Positions 13,373-24,690 of a DNA stretch of 64,000 nt are shown one piece after another. The stretch spans positions 181,364,528-181,428,527 of the forward strand of contig NC_058405.1 in the NCBI RefSeq assembly GCF_002201575.2, given 5' to 3'. Source of the DNA: Neomonachus schauinslandi (lineage: Eukaryota; Chordata; Mammalia; Carnivora; Phocidae). How positions within the stretch are numbered: the first letter of the stretch is position 1; the number at the start of each line of letters is the position of its first letter. The notes beneath the pieces were generated by a model, which searched no databases, was not told the DNA's origin, and saw only the letters and a program-made list of their open reading frames with translations. A program made the translations under genes and the position numbers.

Positions 13373-14867
13373 TCGGACCACACCGTGCTGAGAGGGACCC
13401 AGCAGTCACCTTGCTGCGCAGCCTCCCCTCACACATGAGCCCCCCCCCCCCCCCAAGAAGCTGCAGAACAGAGACTTGCCTGGGCTCTACCCTCTGGTTC
13501 CAGGTAGGGCTGGAAGCATTGCCTGATGCCCTCCCAGCACCTTTCCCATGACGTCCCCGGGGAGCGGATTGCGTCTCCTCCTACACCCAGCAGAGGCCTG
13601 TCCACATCTTTTCCAAGTGCTTAATAAATGTAAGTACATATCAAAACCACTTCTAAGACCCTTTGAGAAATGCCTGCAGAGGATCCTGGAGGCTGCGGAG
13701 GGAAGTGATAGATCATGTGACACAACTGAAAACTATAGAAACAGAAGCGCATTTAAAAGTGAGTGAATAGCAGGGGATTGGAAGACAGAGCTTAGCTGAG
13801 ACTTGAATGGGACAGCAGAGGTCTCGTCCCCAGGGTGGCACTGACCAAAAGTACTGACGTGACAAATGGTGTCATCTTTCATGACTGACATCAAATGTGT
13901 TACTGTCTCCAAAACAGCAAAGATTAATTTACACTTGAGAACTTTCCAAAAAAATTAAGCACTGGGATTAAGGACAGTGTAGTGTTCAGAGCCTGAAATG
14001 AAGCAAATAAGGCATTCTTCAGAGAGTGGGGTGGCTTTGATGATACCAGAAACACTGAGTTTGAAGGATTTTAAATACCCACAACATCAGGCCTGATTAC
14101 AAATCAGGTGTTGTTGTTGTGTTACTGTTAGAACCAGGGCCCTCTGCTGGTTCTGGAAAGCCAGGAACTTAAGGGGACCCATGTGGGAACGTTGTAGTCG
14201 TGTCTGTGATGACAGCAGAGTCCTGCCGAGTTGACAGCTTTCGGCTGGATCTCCTCTTTCCAGATCGCATGAGCTCTGCACATACCCGTCTAGGTTTGGG
14301 CAGTTGCGCACGGGATGGCAAAATGCCAGAGGTGATGACAACGATGTGGGGTCGTGGGGACAGTGGGTGGGAGCCCCAGGTGCAAGATTTGGCTGCCGCT
14401 TGGGCTGGCTTCATGACCTCATGTATGTCCCTAACGCTCTCTTAGCCTCCGCTCCCTCGTCTGTAAACTTGGGATCACAAAATTGGGAGTGCGAGCTGAC
14501 TGACCTAGGGCACCTTAAAAGGGCTCTGTGAGCAAAAGAGTGATCATTGCTCCTTGATGTGGTTATTGGCTTCAATACGTGGCACTTCCCTTGGCTCAGC
14601 CCCATTCTCCCCAAATGCCCTGTGAGCGGGTCCGAAGTGCATGTGTGCGGGCTGCTCATTTTGAGAGCTGGACCCCAGGAGCCTTCACAGTCCGCAGCTC
14701 TAAGTCCCTCCCTCCATGGAAATGTTCATCCTCGGGCTTTCTCTTGCAACACTGTGATTCACTTTGGGAGTCTGAGTGCTCCTGCAGCTTCCACGGGCTT
14801 GTGGCCCGTAGCCCAGACTCAACATGCCACATCGAGCTTGCCTCTGGCTCTGCCCACAGCTCTCCCT

Positions 14868-14962
14868 CCCAACACAGGGCTCGATCTCACCACCCTGAGA
14901 TCACAACCTGAGCCAAAATCAAGAGTTCAGATGCTTAAGCGATTGAGCCACCCAGGTGCCCC
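14868..14962 (-). repeat. CAN SINE fragment, reverse
   Basis: The reverse complement begins 'GGGGCACCTGGGTGGCTCAA' and continues with the tRNA-related region. The CT-rich 3' half of the element is lost or replaced. This is a carnivore-specific tRNA-derived SINE. Confidence 0.85.
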
Positions 14963-15419
14963 TTTCTGTAATTTCAAGGCATTTGCCTCTTTGTTAAAAG
15001 AGAAATTCCTTTTTAAATATATACAGTCAAAACTGTATCCAGTTAAACTTCAGTCTTAATAGTATTCATAAACTCTTTATGGTGAAAGTCTTATAAGCCC
15101 GTTCTATGTTTGAATGTCATCTTTAATGAAGGTTGATGAATCGACATAGGTTACACTGTCCCAAAAACTCTTGGAGGAGAGTGTAGCCAGCAGGAGTGAG
15201 CATGGGGCCAGGCCTGCCCAGCTCATGTGTGGGTTCCTGGGCCGGAAAGGCTGCAGGGTTTCTGGGGGGTACTTCTCCCATGGTCTCCAAAAGAAAGGAG
15301 AACCAAACAAGGGTAAGTGTTAGGGAAGCAACAGAATGAAAGCAGGGTTACCTTTTGCCTGCCTTTTAAAAAATTTCTTGTCTTCTGACCTCTGAAGTTC
15401 CAGTGGTGGACTGAGCAGA

Positions 15420-15830
15420 CTGATTTTTTTATCAATTTTTTTTTATCCATTGTAACTGACATACAACATCGTGTAAACATAAGGCATGTACGTGCTGGTT
15501 TAATACATTTGTACATTGCGGTATGATTACTACAGGGGTGTCAACCAGGACTTGTACATGTCACATACTTACCAGCTCCTTTTTTGTGTTGAAAACAGTT
15601 GATCTAGTCTCCTAGCAACCTCAGAGTTTGTAATACCGTATTCTTGACTGTAATCACAGTGTTGTGCATTAGATCTCCAGATCTTATCTACGAGTTACAA
15701 GTTTGTGCCCTTAAACAGAAGCTCCCCAACACCTCCTCCCACAGCCCCGGGGAGCTGCCATTCCACTCTCTGCTTTCCCATGCTCGGTTTTTCCAGTTCC
15801 ACGTGTAGGTGACGTCCTACGGTGTTTGTC
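15420..15830 (-). repeat. L1 3' region, reverse
   Basis: Reverse-complement L1M/L1MB 3' sequence: 'tttttatccattgtaactga', 'cattgcggtatgattactac', 'gttgtgcattagatctccag' and 'gtttgtgcccttaaacag'. Confidence 0.7.
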
Positions 15831-16618
15831 TTCCTTTGGGAGAAGGCTGACTTAGTTTCCTGGGCTTTCTCTAACATTTTTTTCACCATAGTGTTTCTTA
15901 ACAATCATCCTATCAAAACCTATGACCTGGGAACGTCTTTGAAAAGGCACTGCTCTTGGAGAATGAGCAGAAAACCCTTTCCAGGAATGGTGTCCATGGT
16001 CCTTCATGTGATTTTCAGATGTTACGCCTGCATTTTTGTCTGCCTGCCCAGATATTGGTCATCACAGTAACAGAGCCGCCGCTCTGTGGCCCCTGGTATT
16101 CTGTGGTGCGTGTGTGCTTCAAGCACACGTGATTGTGTCTGGCTGGGCTGGGCGTGGGGGGCTGCAGGAGGCCGCGGGGCAGAGGGAGGAAAAGGGAGGA
16201 CCTGGGGCTGAGGAAGAGACACCAAACTGTATACTTGGTGGGGAAGTTAGAAACAGCAACGAGTTACTTCTGGGCATAAATAAATAAGCCCTGGGGACCT
16301 TGTAGACATTAGATGATGTCAATTACAAAGCATGATGGAAAAAAAAATAAAAGTGGGGAGTTTTGTCAAGAATCTTCGAAATGAGTGGATTAGATTCGTA
16401 GACTGGACCACACCAAAAATATTTACTTGATGTTGAAATTGAGTATTGACAGCAGAGGTTGAAATATGTTTGTTATGTTTCTGCTTCGTGCTAAAATAAA
16501 GACACCCAAGCCATCAGTCTTTCTTCCCCCTTGAAATCCTTGGAAACAGTGCCCTGTAAATGCCAGAACAATGGATGAGCAGCGCTTGACGTTTTTCCCC
16601 TGTGCTTTCTCCCGACAG

Positions 16619-16713
16619 GAACCAGCCAGCCGAGCCCCCCGCCCTACGGGTTCCATCTCTCAGCAGAAGAAGAAATGAGAAGGCAGCGGCTGCGCAGATT
16701 TGACCACCAGTGA
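16619..16713 (+). CDS. RHBDD1: RHBDD1 terminal coding exon (C-terminus of RHBDL4)
   Basis: This exon encodes the last 30 residues and stop of rhomboid domain-containing protein 1 (RHBDL4), an ER-membrane intramembrane serine protease that acts in ER-associated degradation. After the acceptor cccgacag, two bases (GA) complete a glycine codon begun in the previous exon. The frame then reads TSQPSPPPYGFHLS, AEEEMRRQRLRRFDHQ, stop TGA at 16711-16713. As I recall it, human RHBDD1 ends NTRNSPPPYGFHLS, PEEEMRRQRLHRFDSQ, so the match is close. The basic MRRQRLRRF stretch is the known p97/VCP-binding motif (VBM) that recruits the extraction ATPase. The catalytic rhomboid core is encoded outside the window. 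The order RHBDD1 then COL4A4, tail to tail, is the human 2q36 arrangement. Confidence 0.93.
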
Positions 16714-17310
16714 GGGGTCCAGTTGCGGGATTACTGCCCACGTGGTTCGTCCCCCGAGCCCTGACTCTGCACCGAAGCCGAGTGCAGCCTGCTCTGCCGT
16801 CGGCTTCGGCCCGCCGTCCCATGGCCCCCGTGGGTCTCCGCGCACGGCCACTTTGACTTGCCTTGAAACCAGCCTTCTGGGTGCAGTTCACAGCTGTCGG
16901 GGAGTGGCCCTTCTCCTGCCCGCCCCCCCCCGCCGTCCGCCCCACACGCCGAAGGGCGGTTCCACCTCGCAGGCACCAGCCTCCTCCACACACCTCTCTC
17001 CTGATGCTCACTCCGCGGCGCCCCTGCCTCGTTCGGTCCACAAAGACCGTGACTTTCACCAGCCTGGAAGATCAGCGCCCCCGACCCCCGCCGTGCCCGG
17101 CGCGCCCCGGCTCGCTGGCAGGAAGTGAGAAGCCGTCCCTGGGCCTCCTGACACGCTGCCCTGGTGACCTCCCGGGAACACAAGGTGGCCACCGTAACAG
17201 GACGTTTTGTGGTCACCCCTGCCCAGGCGCCCCGGCTCCTGCGCCCCTACGTCTGGGTGGCGCTCACCGCGTCCTCTCTCCGTTCGTACGTGGCCCTGCC
17301 TTTACGGTTT
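16640..17310. other. CpG-rich island at RHBDD1 3' end
   Basis: Dense CpGs (for example cgtcggcttcggcccgccg, ctccgcgcacgg, ctccgcggcg, gtgcccggcgcgccccgg) in an otherwise CpG-poor region. It spans the terminal exon and proximal 3' UTR. I see no clear promoter motif or first exon. Confidence 0.6.
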
Positions 17311-17685
17311 GGCTGAAAAAGCTTGGGTAAGATCTCAGGTGGGGAGGCCACCCACACACTCCGTTAGAAGCCAGGTGGCACCGACATTTGGGGCTCGCAC
17401 CAGCCCCTCCGGTGACAGGACGGGTTCCCAGAACTGTGACATGTGTTAGTGAAGCAGCCAGCAGGTCCGACGGGCAGAGGAAAGCAGACTCGTCTGGTGC
17501 GCTGGTCACTGAGAAATCCCTCCGGAGGAGGTATTTTTTCCTCATAAAAAGTGCCTTTTAAATGGCCACGGTAACAGCCACTTGTCTTGTCCAGGCCCAG
17601 GACCCCTGCAGCATCAGCCCACAGGCCGTCCAGGTCACTCCTGGCGCTTGGGTTCCATGAATAAAAAGACAAAGTCCGATATCTC
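16714..17685 (+). other. RHBDD1: RHBDD1 3' UTR (end inferred)
   Basis: Sequence after the RHBDD1 stop. The first ~600 bases are GC-rich and CpG-dense, which opens long spurious frames on both strands (142-181 codons) with no recognisable protein. The most plausible cleavage site follows the AATAAA at 17660. The UTR extent is inferred, not shown. Confidence 0.45.
17660..17665 (+). terminator. RHBDD1: candidate RHBDD1 poly(A) signal
   Basis: Canonical AATAAA (within ccatgaataaaaagac) about 950 nt after the stop, followed by T/G-rich sequence (tctctgctgtcttactgtc, then ttgtgttt) suited to a downstream element. Further AATAAA strings exist downstream, for example near 18000. Confidence 0.4.
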
Positions 17686-18559
17686 TGCTGTCTTACTGTC
17701 ACTGAGATACTTGTGTTTAAAGAGCACTGGAAGCAGAAAAGGATCCTCCTATTTTCATTTATATTCCTAGCATTTATATCTAGTTTTCTGATAATGAAAG
17801 TAATATATATGCCTTCTATATGCACAAAGCAAACACCTGAAGGAATTATGCCCATACGTTAACTAAAGTTATCTTTGGGGGTAGAGCACATAGGATTTTG
17901 CTTTCTGGTTTTTTACAGTTTTATATTGCAGTCTTTTTCAAATGTGTGTATTTGTATGTATGTGTATTGCATTTGCAATCAGGACAACTGATTTATGTAA
18001 CAATAAAGCAAGAACTATATAATCAGGAAAATACACTTAATAAGTACTATGTCGGCACTGAGAAGATTCACAATATAAAAAGTACAAATAAATACATGTA
18101 CAGTATTAAAATCAGCTGTATTCTCACCATTTGTAGGTACCCAGGGTTAACATTTTGGGGGCACGACTTTCTCATCTTTGTACACATTTGACAAACTTGG
18201 AGCATACCAGCCATGCGGTTTCGTATGCACTTTCTCATCTGAATTGATCTGGGAGAGGCTCTGACACCTGCATCCAGAGGAGCTAAGAAAACCCTCAGGT
18301 CCTGGGGCCCGTTCTGACCTGGACAGGGATACCTGAGCTCCGAGGGTTCATTTATAATCGATGTGAAGCTACACGCAGCTTGTTTGTAATAATGAGTCGT
18401 GTCTGTGAGTCTGGTTGCCTTAAACAGGTTAAAATGTTCAAGTTAAATGTCATTTCTCTCACTCCCAAACTCTCCGGATTTCTCTCCCAGTTCCCCCAGT
18501 TCTTACACTGTCTTCTCTGATGTCTTGCCCTGTTACTATTTGTGCACAGCTACACAAAA

Positions 18560-18690
18560 GCGTGACTTCTGCCCGGGGAGCGTGGACTGCGAATGGCTCA
18601 GGGACAAGGACTGTGTCTTATCTTGCTGCACTGTCCCTCTCTCCCCTGCCACCAGGAGCCCTGGCTCCTGGGACGCACTCCCTGAATGTT
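18560..18690 (+). repeat. L2 3' fragment
   Basis: Diverged L2 tail: 'gactgcgaatggctcaggg', 'caaggactgtgtcttatc', then 'gcactccctgaatgtttt'. Confidence 0.5.
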
Positions 18691-20184
18691 TTCCCAAACT
18701 GTTCTTTTTATGACATTCAAGTCCAACCTCTGTATCTGGAAGTATTTTTCTTAACGGCTGTTGAGTCCGGTAGTAATAGCTCCTTGCTCCGTTCCTAAAC
18801 AAATAGATGCAAAGACACCGGAATTGGATTTTGAATGGTATAAGTAATATAACCTTCTTTATTTATGGAGTGGAACATCACTCAACTTCAGAGATGTGGG
18901 AAAGGTGGTCTTAGTTACAAATACAAACCAAATATCTCAGCGCAACAACGAAGGTGTTCTGGAAATCATTATAATTACTTTGTTGCTGATAGACTGGCCT
19001 GTGACCAATGCTTATTAATTTCAAGTGTCCATCTTATTTTTTTTTTCCTGCAATAAGGAATCCCCACAGTTTGTGTCAACGAACTGGAATTGGGCGGAGG
19101 AAGACGAACAAAAGCAAGTGTATTAGACGAATTACCTCTAAGAGAGAATAAGCATTTCGGGCTCTTTTTAAAATTTGGTTGGTAGTTTGGTTAATAGCAA
19201 GTTCCTGACTGTCTATTAAGCATCCAGTCGCCATACTTTGGTTCTGATCAGCCCCCTTAGGAGACCTCTCAATTCAGAATCTTTCTGAAGCTGAGGGAAC
19301 GGTTACAGTGGCTTGTAATGATCTTGAGTGCACTGCCTGTGATTCCAAAGTCCTCCATTGCTAGCTCGGGCGCCTTCATTCCTTTGAGCCGTGTGCTGCC
19401 GAGGCATGGGCCTGCAGTGAGTGGCAGGGTTTGGTAGGAGCAGGGCCAGCCTACGTATCTAACACCCGTTCTGCCACTGCGGGAGCGGGTATAGAAGAGA
19501 TGAGACCCGCCACCCAGAACAGCCCGTAAGACAGGGTGTGGCAGCCCTGGCCTCCTCGTTCCCAGGCTTTGTGCCTCTTGAGAGGTTCAGTATTCAGTAA
19601 AGAATTATATTCAGTTGGTCATTTTTATCAAACCTTGTATATACAGCTCTTCCTTTCTCTTCCTATGAGGTATTGCAATCCTTTCTTGGTTTTTTGGTTT
19701 TTGTTTTTGTTTTTGCCCCACTCTTGTATCTTAGAACCACAGACTCTCTACTTAAAGGACCTTAACATGTCCCAATTCATTGCTCTACTCGATACTTAAA
19801 ATACCTCTTCACTCAGCTCTACCAGCTCTGCTAGCTCATCTTCCAAAATTGACCCTTGTGCTGAGCACTCATCTCCATACCCTTTATTGTCTCTTTTGGG
19901 CAAAGCACGAAGATCAAACTCAACAGCCAAGCTTTAGACCTCATTCCCAGTTATCCGTAACAGAGTCTGCACTTCTACTCACGGGTCTCCCCGTCTAAGG
20001 CATGAGCTTTCCTGACCCTGTGACTTAACTGTGACGTGCTTTGACGTGGGACAGTCTTTTCCTCTCTCTCAGCCCATCCAGACCTTCCCATCCTGCCCCC
20101 AGATACCACAGCCCAGAATGATCTACTGCTCTTGTTGGCTGCTGGTCATAGTTTCCACAGCCTCTTGGAACTGCTAGGTATCCT

Positions 20185-20320
20185 GCAGTGAGAGAATTTT
20201 TCTCTCTAGATTGTAAGCTTCATGAGGGCAGGGACCATGGCCGTTTCTGTGTATCTCCTCACAGTACCTCGAGCAATGCTCTGTCTGGAATTCAGAACCA
20301 ATAAATGCCTGTAGATTGAA
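20185..20320 (+). repeat. L2 3' fragment
   Basis: Good match to the L2 3' end: 'tagattgtaagcttcatgag', 'ggcagggaccatggccg', ending 'accaataaatgcctgtagat'. Confidence 0.75.
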
Positions 20321-21324
20321 ACAGAAATTCATTGATACCATCAACAGTGGCACATATAAAAAGATATGCATGTTGCTAATTGATACTGTTGTGGTTTTTT
20401 GGTGTTTTCTTGAATCCCATCAAGGAAGGAATAACTTGAAGGAGAGGATTTGCCCCTAGAAAGAATTTCAGGCTTTTCCCAGGCTTCGTAAGATAGCTCG
20501 CTTACTGATCAGAAGGTGGGGAGGGATCACCACCCTCATGAGTCTGTCTGAAGACACACCCCACGTCACGGCACAACATTCAAGATCCCAGTACATCCAA
20601 AAAACGTCACTGAGCCCTCTGTGTGTGTACCAACAAATCGGGTCATTATACTTTGCAGGAATGCTTTTGATGTGTCCATATTAACCTTTTTTCTTTCTAT
20701 TGTAGTTAGGGGGAGGGGAGAGTGATCTTGACATCTTGTTCAGATGACAGAAATGAACTGGCCGATTTGAACGTGTGATTTATGCTTTATCAGCAAAAAC
20801 TAGAACATGGCCAGTAGAAATCATTAAATTTGGTAGTAATACATATTGGTGCTTGGGAAGAGACTGGGATGATCAATAGTATCGTGTGGCTTAAGAGGCT
20901 CTTGGTATCTGGGGCACACACAAGCAGAACCCAAGAAACAGCACCCCACCGCATGGCTCCCTGTAAACACAACTGATGCAGGTCCCTTTCCTAAACATTG
21001 GAACAAGCTGTTCACCCACTGGCCGAGCTTCCTGCCAGGAAGTGGCGAAGTTGTTTCTCTCAATTTATTCCCTCCTGAATACCCAGTGTAGTGTCTGGAG
21101 GCGAGTGTTAAAAGCAAGAACAAATCAAAGTATGTGACTTCATAGATTCTTGGTATTTATTTGAGGTCCTTAAAAGTTATTGTCTGACTTTAACCTTGAG
21201 CTGTGGTCTCTTTGTAAGATCCCCCCCCCATCAATAATTTAAAAATATCCTGCACGTCCTTAGTAGTAGCAGATGATTCTTAAGACAACTGAACAAGGTC
21301 TTGAGAATCTCATTAAAGAATAAC

Positions 21325-21455
21325 ACCAGGGCCAACTTTCCGGCTATTCAGACTGTGGGCCCTGGGCCAGCACATCCAGCAGCACCTAGAACTCCCTAGA
21401 AATTCTGACTCCTGTTGCCAGACCAAATGAATCATAATCTGCATTTTAATAGGTC
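21325..21455 (+). repeat. MER5A DNA transposon remnant
   Basis: 'cagactgtgggccctgggcc', 'agcacctagaactccctag', 'aatctgcattttaataggtc' match the hAT element MER5A. Confidence 0.7.
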
Positions 21456-21835
21456 CCACGTGTGCATGAGTGGATAAAGACGATGTGGTATACATTTACA
21501 ACGGGATATTATTCAGCCATGAGAAAGGAGCAAATCCTGCCATTTGTGACAACAAGGATGGACATTATGCTAAGTGAAATAAGACAAATACTCCATGATC
21601 TCTTTTATGTGTGGAATCTTAGAAAAAGAAAAAAAAATCCAACCCAGAAACAGAATAGAATGGCGGTTACCAGGGGGTGGGGAGAATGGGAAGATGATGA
21701 CAGAAGCTTTCAGTTACAAGATGAATGACTTCTGGGTATCTTAACAGCACGGTGACTGTAGTTAATAACACTGTATTGTATACTTGAAATTTGCTAAGAA
21801 AGTGGGTCTTAATGGTTCTCATCCCCAGGGAAAAA
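21456..21835 (+). repeat. L1 3' UTR fragment
   Basis: 'gagtggataaagacgatgtg', 'ttattcagccatgagaaagg', 'agtgaaataagacaaatact', and the tail 'ctgtattgtatacttgaaat'. It inserted in or next to the MER5A remnant. Confidence 0.85.
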
Positions 21836-21960
21836 TAATGAGACTATGGAGGTAGAAGGGGGGGGGGGGGGAGAAAAAAAAAACTGGTCTCAAGTAGTTT
21901 ATAGGCACCAAAATCCTTCTCAAATTTCAGTGTGCACAAATGCATTTGAAGATGATCATC

Positions 21961-22150
21961 GGGGGGGCGCGCCTGGGTGGCTCAGTCGGCGAAGCGTCAG
22001 ACTCCTGGTTTCGGCTCAGGTCATGATCTCAGGGTCGTGGGATCGAGCCCGTGCCGGGCTCTGTGCTCAGTGTGGAGTCTGCTTGTCCCTCCCCTGCTCC
22101 TCCCCCCCCCCATTCTCTCCTAAATAAATAAAACCTTTAAAAAGCGAGAG
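21961..22150 (+). repeat. CAN SINE with 11-nt target-site duplication
   Basis: A full tRNA-related head ('gcgcctgggtggctcagtcg'), a CT-rich middle with a C11 run, and the tail 'taaataaataaaacctttaa'. The flanks carry the direct repeat agatgatcatc (21950-21960 and 22151-22161), showing L1-type retroposition. Confidence 0.93.
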
Positions 22151-23194
22151 AGATGATCATCCGTTATCTGCTAGGATTGTGACAACCATCCTGTCCGAGA
22201 ACCAGGCACCCTGTTTTCAACTGGGATCCTGAGGCTCCAAGGGGTGAGGTGAGGGACCCCGGAGTCAGCAGCCAGTACCTGGCAACACCCCCTGCTGTTT
22301 CTGTTGTGTGGAGCAGGAAAGAGAGGGCTTGGTCTCAGCAGAAGGGAGCCCGAGGGGAAGAACTTACTTGCAGCCACATACCACCTCCCTCTTGCACGCA
22401 AGGTACCAATCAGAAGTACTTGTGCGCAGAGCTGTGGGGTCCGAACCGGACCGCCCTGATGTACTCTAGATGTGCAAGGTGCTGGTTACTCCTGGTTTAT
22501 TGTGAGAGCAGCATAAACGGTGGATCCAGCCTGCACACGTGCTCACAGGTTGGTGATCCCCGGGTATTGTGTGTATCGCAAAGCAGAGGGGCTACTTGGC
22601 GACCAAAGCTTTTTATTCATTTTTAAAATTGTCTTACTTTTAAGAGTAAACAGATGAAAAAGAGATGAAAAGATTACTGGTTGAGATGAAAATGATTACT
22701 GGTTGAGAATTGCACAGTTAGCTGATAAAATTATAAAGCCTAGGTATTTTATCATTGAGGGTGCAAGCCCAGAATAATGTGTCACAGAAAGTGCCTTGCT
22801 GGCAAACAGGAGAATGAAAACAGCTAAGTTGGCTGGTGCCACAGCGACCGAGCCTCCAGGGAAGGACCTCCAGATACTTATTTCTCCAACTCAGAGAAGT
22901 TCTCCTGAATGGCTGAACTGGAATGGACATCCAGGGGCTCCGGAGGCCTGGCCAGTTTTCAGCAGACCCTGAGATACAGTGGGCCTTTCGGGCTCCCCCC
23001 AGATCACTCTGCCCTCATTGGTTCCCCCCACCTCCCTCCCTCCAAGGACAGTTGAAGACCGTCTCCACATCGAGCTGGGCAGACTGCCTAAGGACTGGGA
23101 CTTTCCAGTGATAGCAACAGTTCACAGTGACATCTACATGAGACCCTTCATTTACTAGCCAACCTACAAAGGGGGAAGCTTCTGGGAGGTGATG

Positions 23195-23420
23195 GTTTAA
23201 CAGGTAAGAGCACAATCTTTAGTGACAGACCAGGGTTCATGTTCCCCTGGGTGCTGACTGTGACCTTGAGCAAGTTACTTATTCTCCCTAAACTTCAGTC
23301 TTCTTGTCTGTAAAATAGGATCGTTGGGACGTTGCGGGGAGCACATACAACAGGGTCAATACAGTTCCTGTCATTTAGCAGGTGCTCAAGAAATGCTAAA
23401 TACTGTTCTTTCTCCATGAA
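23195..23420 (+). repeat. MIR SINE, near full length
   Basis: Sense MIR from 'gtaagagcacaatctttag' through 'tgaccttgagcaagttac', 'ttcttgtctgtaaaatagg', to 'gcaggtgctcaagaaatgc'. Confidence 0.85.
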
Positions 23421-24066
23421 AAGTTATTGACTATCAATGCCTAACCCCTAACTTCCAGTTACTATGGTTATCAGTGACAGTACCTTCCATTTTTTTCTCT
23501 TTGTAGTTGTATCTCTAACTTTTAATCCTCAGGACAACCCTGTGAAGCAGGTGGTCTCATTCTCCTTCAACTAGTAGGACAACTGAGGTCCGCAGGGTCT
23601 GAGCCCCCGGGCTACTACCCACACAACTCAGACCCTTTGGCCCTGAGACCTGGTTCCTTGTCCATGACCCTCCCCGTCACTGTGTGCAGCAAACACTTCC
23701 CAGAGCCTCCGAATCCTATCCTTTCCTCAAAGGGGGCACTTCCTACACTCTGCCCATGCTCTTCCCCCCTACAGTCTATACCTTGACCATGTAACCCATT
23801 CTCCCCACTAAGCCAGCTCCAAAACGAGCCACAGTAGGAGTGAGGTACATCAGAAAGTAAACTGACTCTAGCTTGAAAGAAAATAAATGCACCAGATAAA
23901 ACAGCTGTTTTTGGAGGTCATCACAGAATTTTATATATAATGAACAATATTATAACTTATAATACAACCAAGATTTAGGTGACAATAGCAGACCAGGTAT
24001 CTTGCAAGTGTTACATGGTTAAAAATCTTTATACTTTACAACCATAGGTTAGAGAGAGGGATGCAA

Positions 24067-24072
24067 TTTATT
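24067..24072 (-). terminator. COL4A4: candidate distal COL4A4 poly(A) signal
   Basis: TTTATT on the + strand, i.e. AATAAA on the COL4A4 strand, 4.5 kb past the stop codon. Chosen only because the human 3' UTR is recalled to be of similar length. Confidence 0.25.
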
Positions 24073-24529
24073 GGACACATCTCACATTTTTTCCTATGAA
24101 CCATTAAATATTTAAGCACCATAAAATTCAAGCATTTCACATGGATGTGGCAGCCAGCCTTGGCGGTTTAAAATGCATTATGCAGAGTCTCTGGCAGATA
24201 ATAACAGTGACAACTGCAGAGTACTGATTTTTAATGTCAATTGTTTTGTCCCCTGCAGAACTTCCTGATAATGTCCCTGTAGGAAATTGTGATTTTGTGT
24301 GTGCATGGAGGGGGGGGGGGGCAGGTTACAGTAACTTTGAGAATTGAAATAAAATAACATTCCCAAAGACACGAAGAATTGCCAGGTATAATAATTCTAA
24401 TCAGTAATTTATATGCCCTGTAAGAATCATAATATAATTCAACTACGGAGAAAAACCCAAGAAATGTTTTTTCATATTAAATTGTTTTAAATAGAAGATG
24501 TGACCAGAATAAATGCACAATGATTGTTA

Positions 24530-24690
24530 TGTGCTAGACGTATAATCTAACTTAATTTTCGATATAAGAGTAGGTGTTACGTCCCATTTTATAAATGAGG
24601 AAAATGGGGTTCAGAGAGTAGGTGTAACTCACCCCGGGTGACACAGCGGGGAAGTGACAGAGCCAGCTTCAAACCAACTCCAAAGTCCAC
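24530..24690 (-). repeat. MIR SINE, reverse
   Basis: 'cccattttataaatgaggaa', 'ggggttcagagagtaggtg', 'gggtgacacagcggggaag' are reverse-complement MIR. Confidence 0.8.

Larger units (their letters stand above)
1..16618 (+). other. RHBDD1: RHBDD1 last intron (3' part)
   Basis: This long non-coding stretch lies upstream of the terminal RHBDD1 exon and ends in the acceptor tttctcccgacag. I looked for the preceding RHBDD1 exon, which in the human protein carries the ubiquitin-interacting segment with LSEEEQLERA, and found no matching frame, so it lies left of the window. The stretch holds MIR, MER5A, L1 and one CAN SINE fragment, a long GT repeat at 4297, C/G homopolymer runs, and one repeat-free block near 1.45-1.74 kb. 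Open frames up to 190 codons occur but show no family, no splice structure and no codon pattern that supports a gene. Confidence 0.8.
17686..24040. other. RHBDD1-COL4A4 intergenic region
   Basis: Convergent intergenic DNA, bounded by two inferred poly(A) sites. It holds L2 fragments (about 18560-18690 and 20185-20320), MER5A, an L1 3' end, one CAN SINE with target-site duplication, and a MIR. The rest shows no gene. The AT-rich stretch at 17700-18200 may be an older repeat or the distal 3' UTR. Confidence 0.55.

Noticed and set aside
16514..17330. Several 140-180 codon frames on both strands around the RHBDD1 stop
   Set aside because: They are caused by the CpG-rich 3' UTR. Only the RHBDD1 frame matches a known protein.
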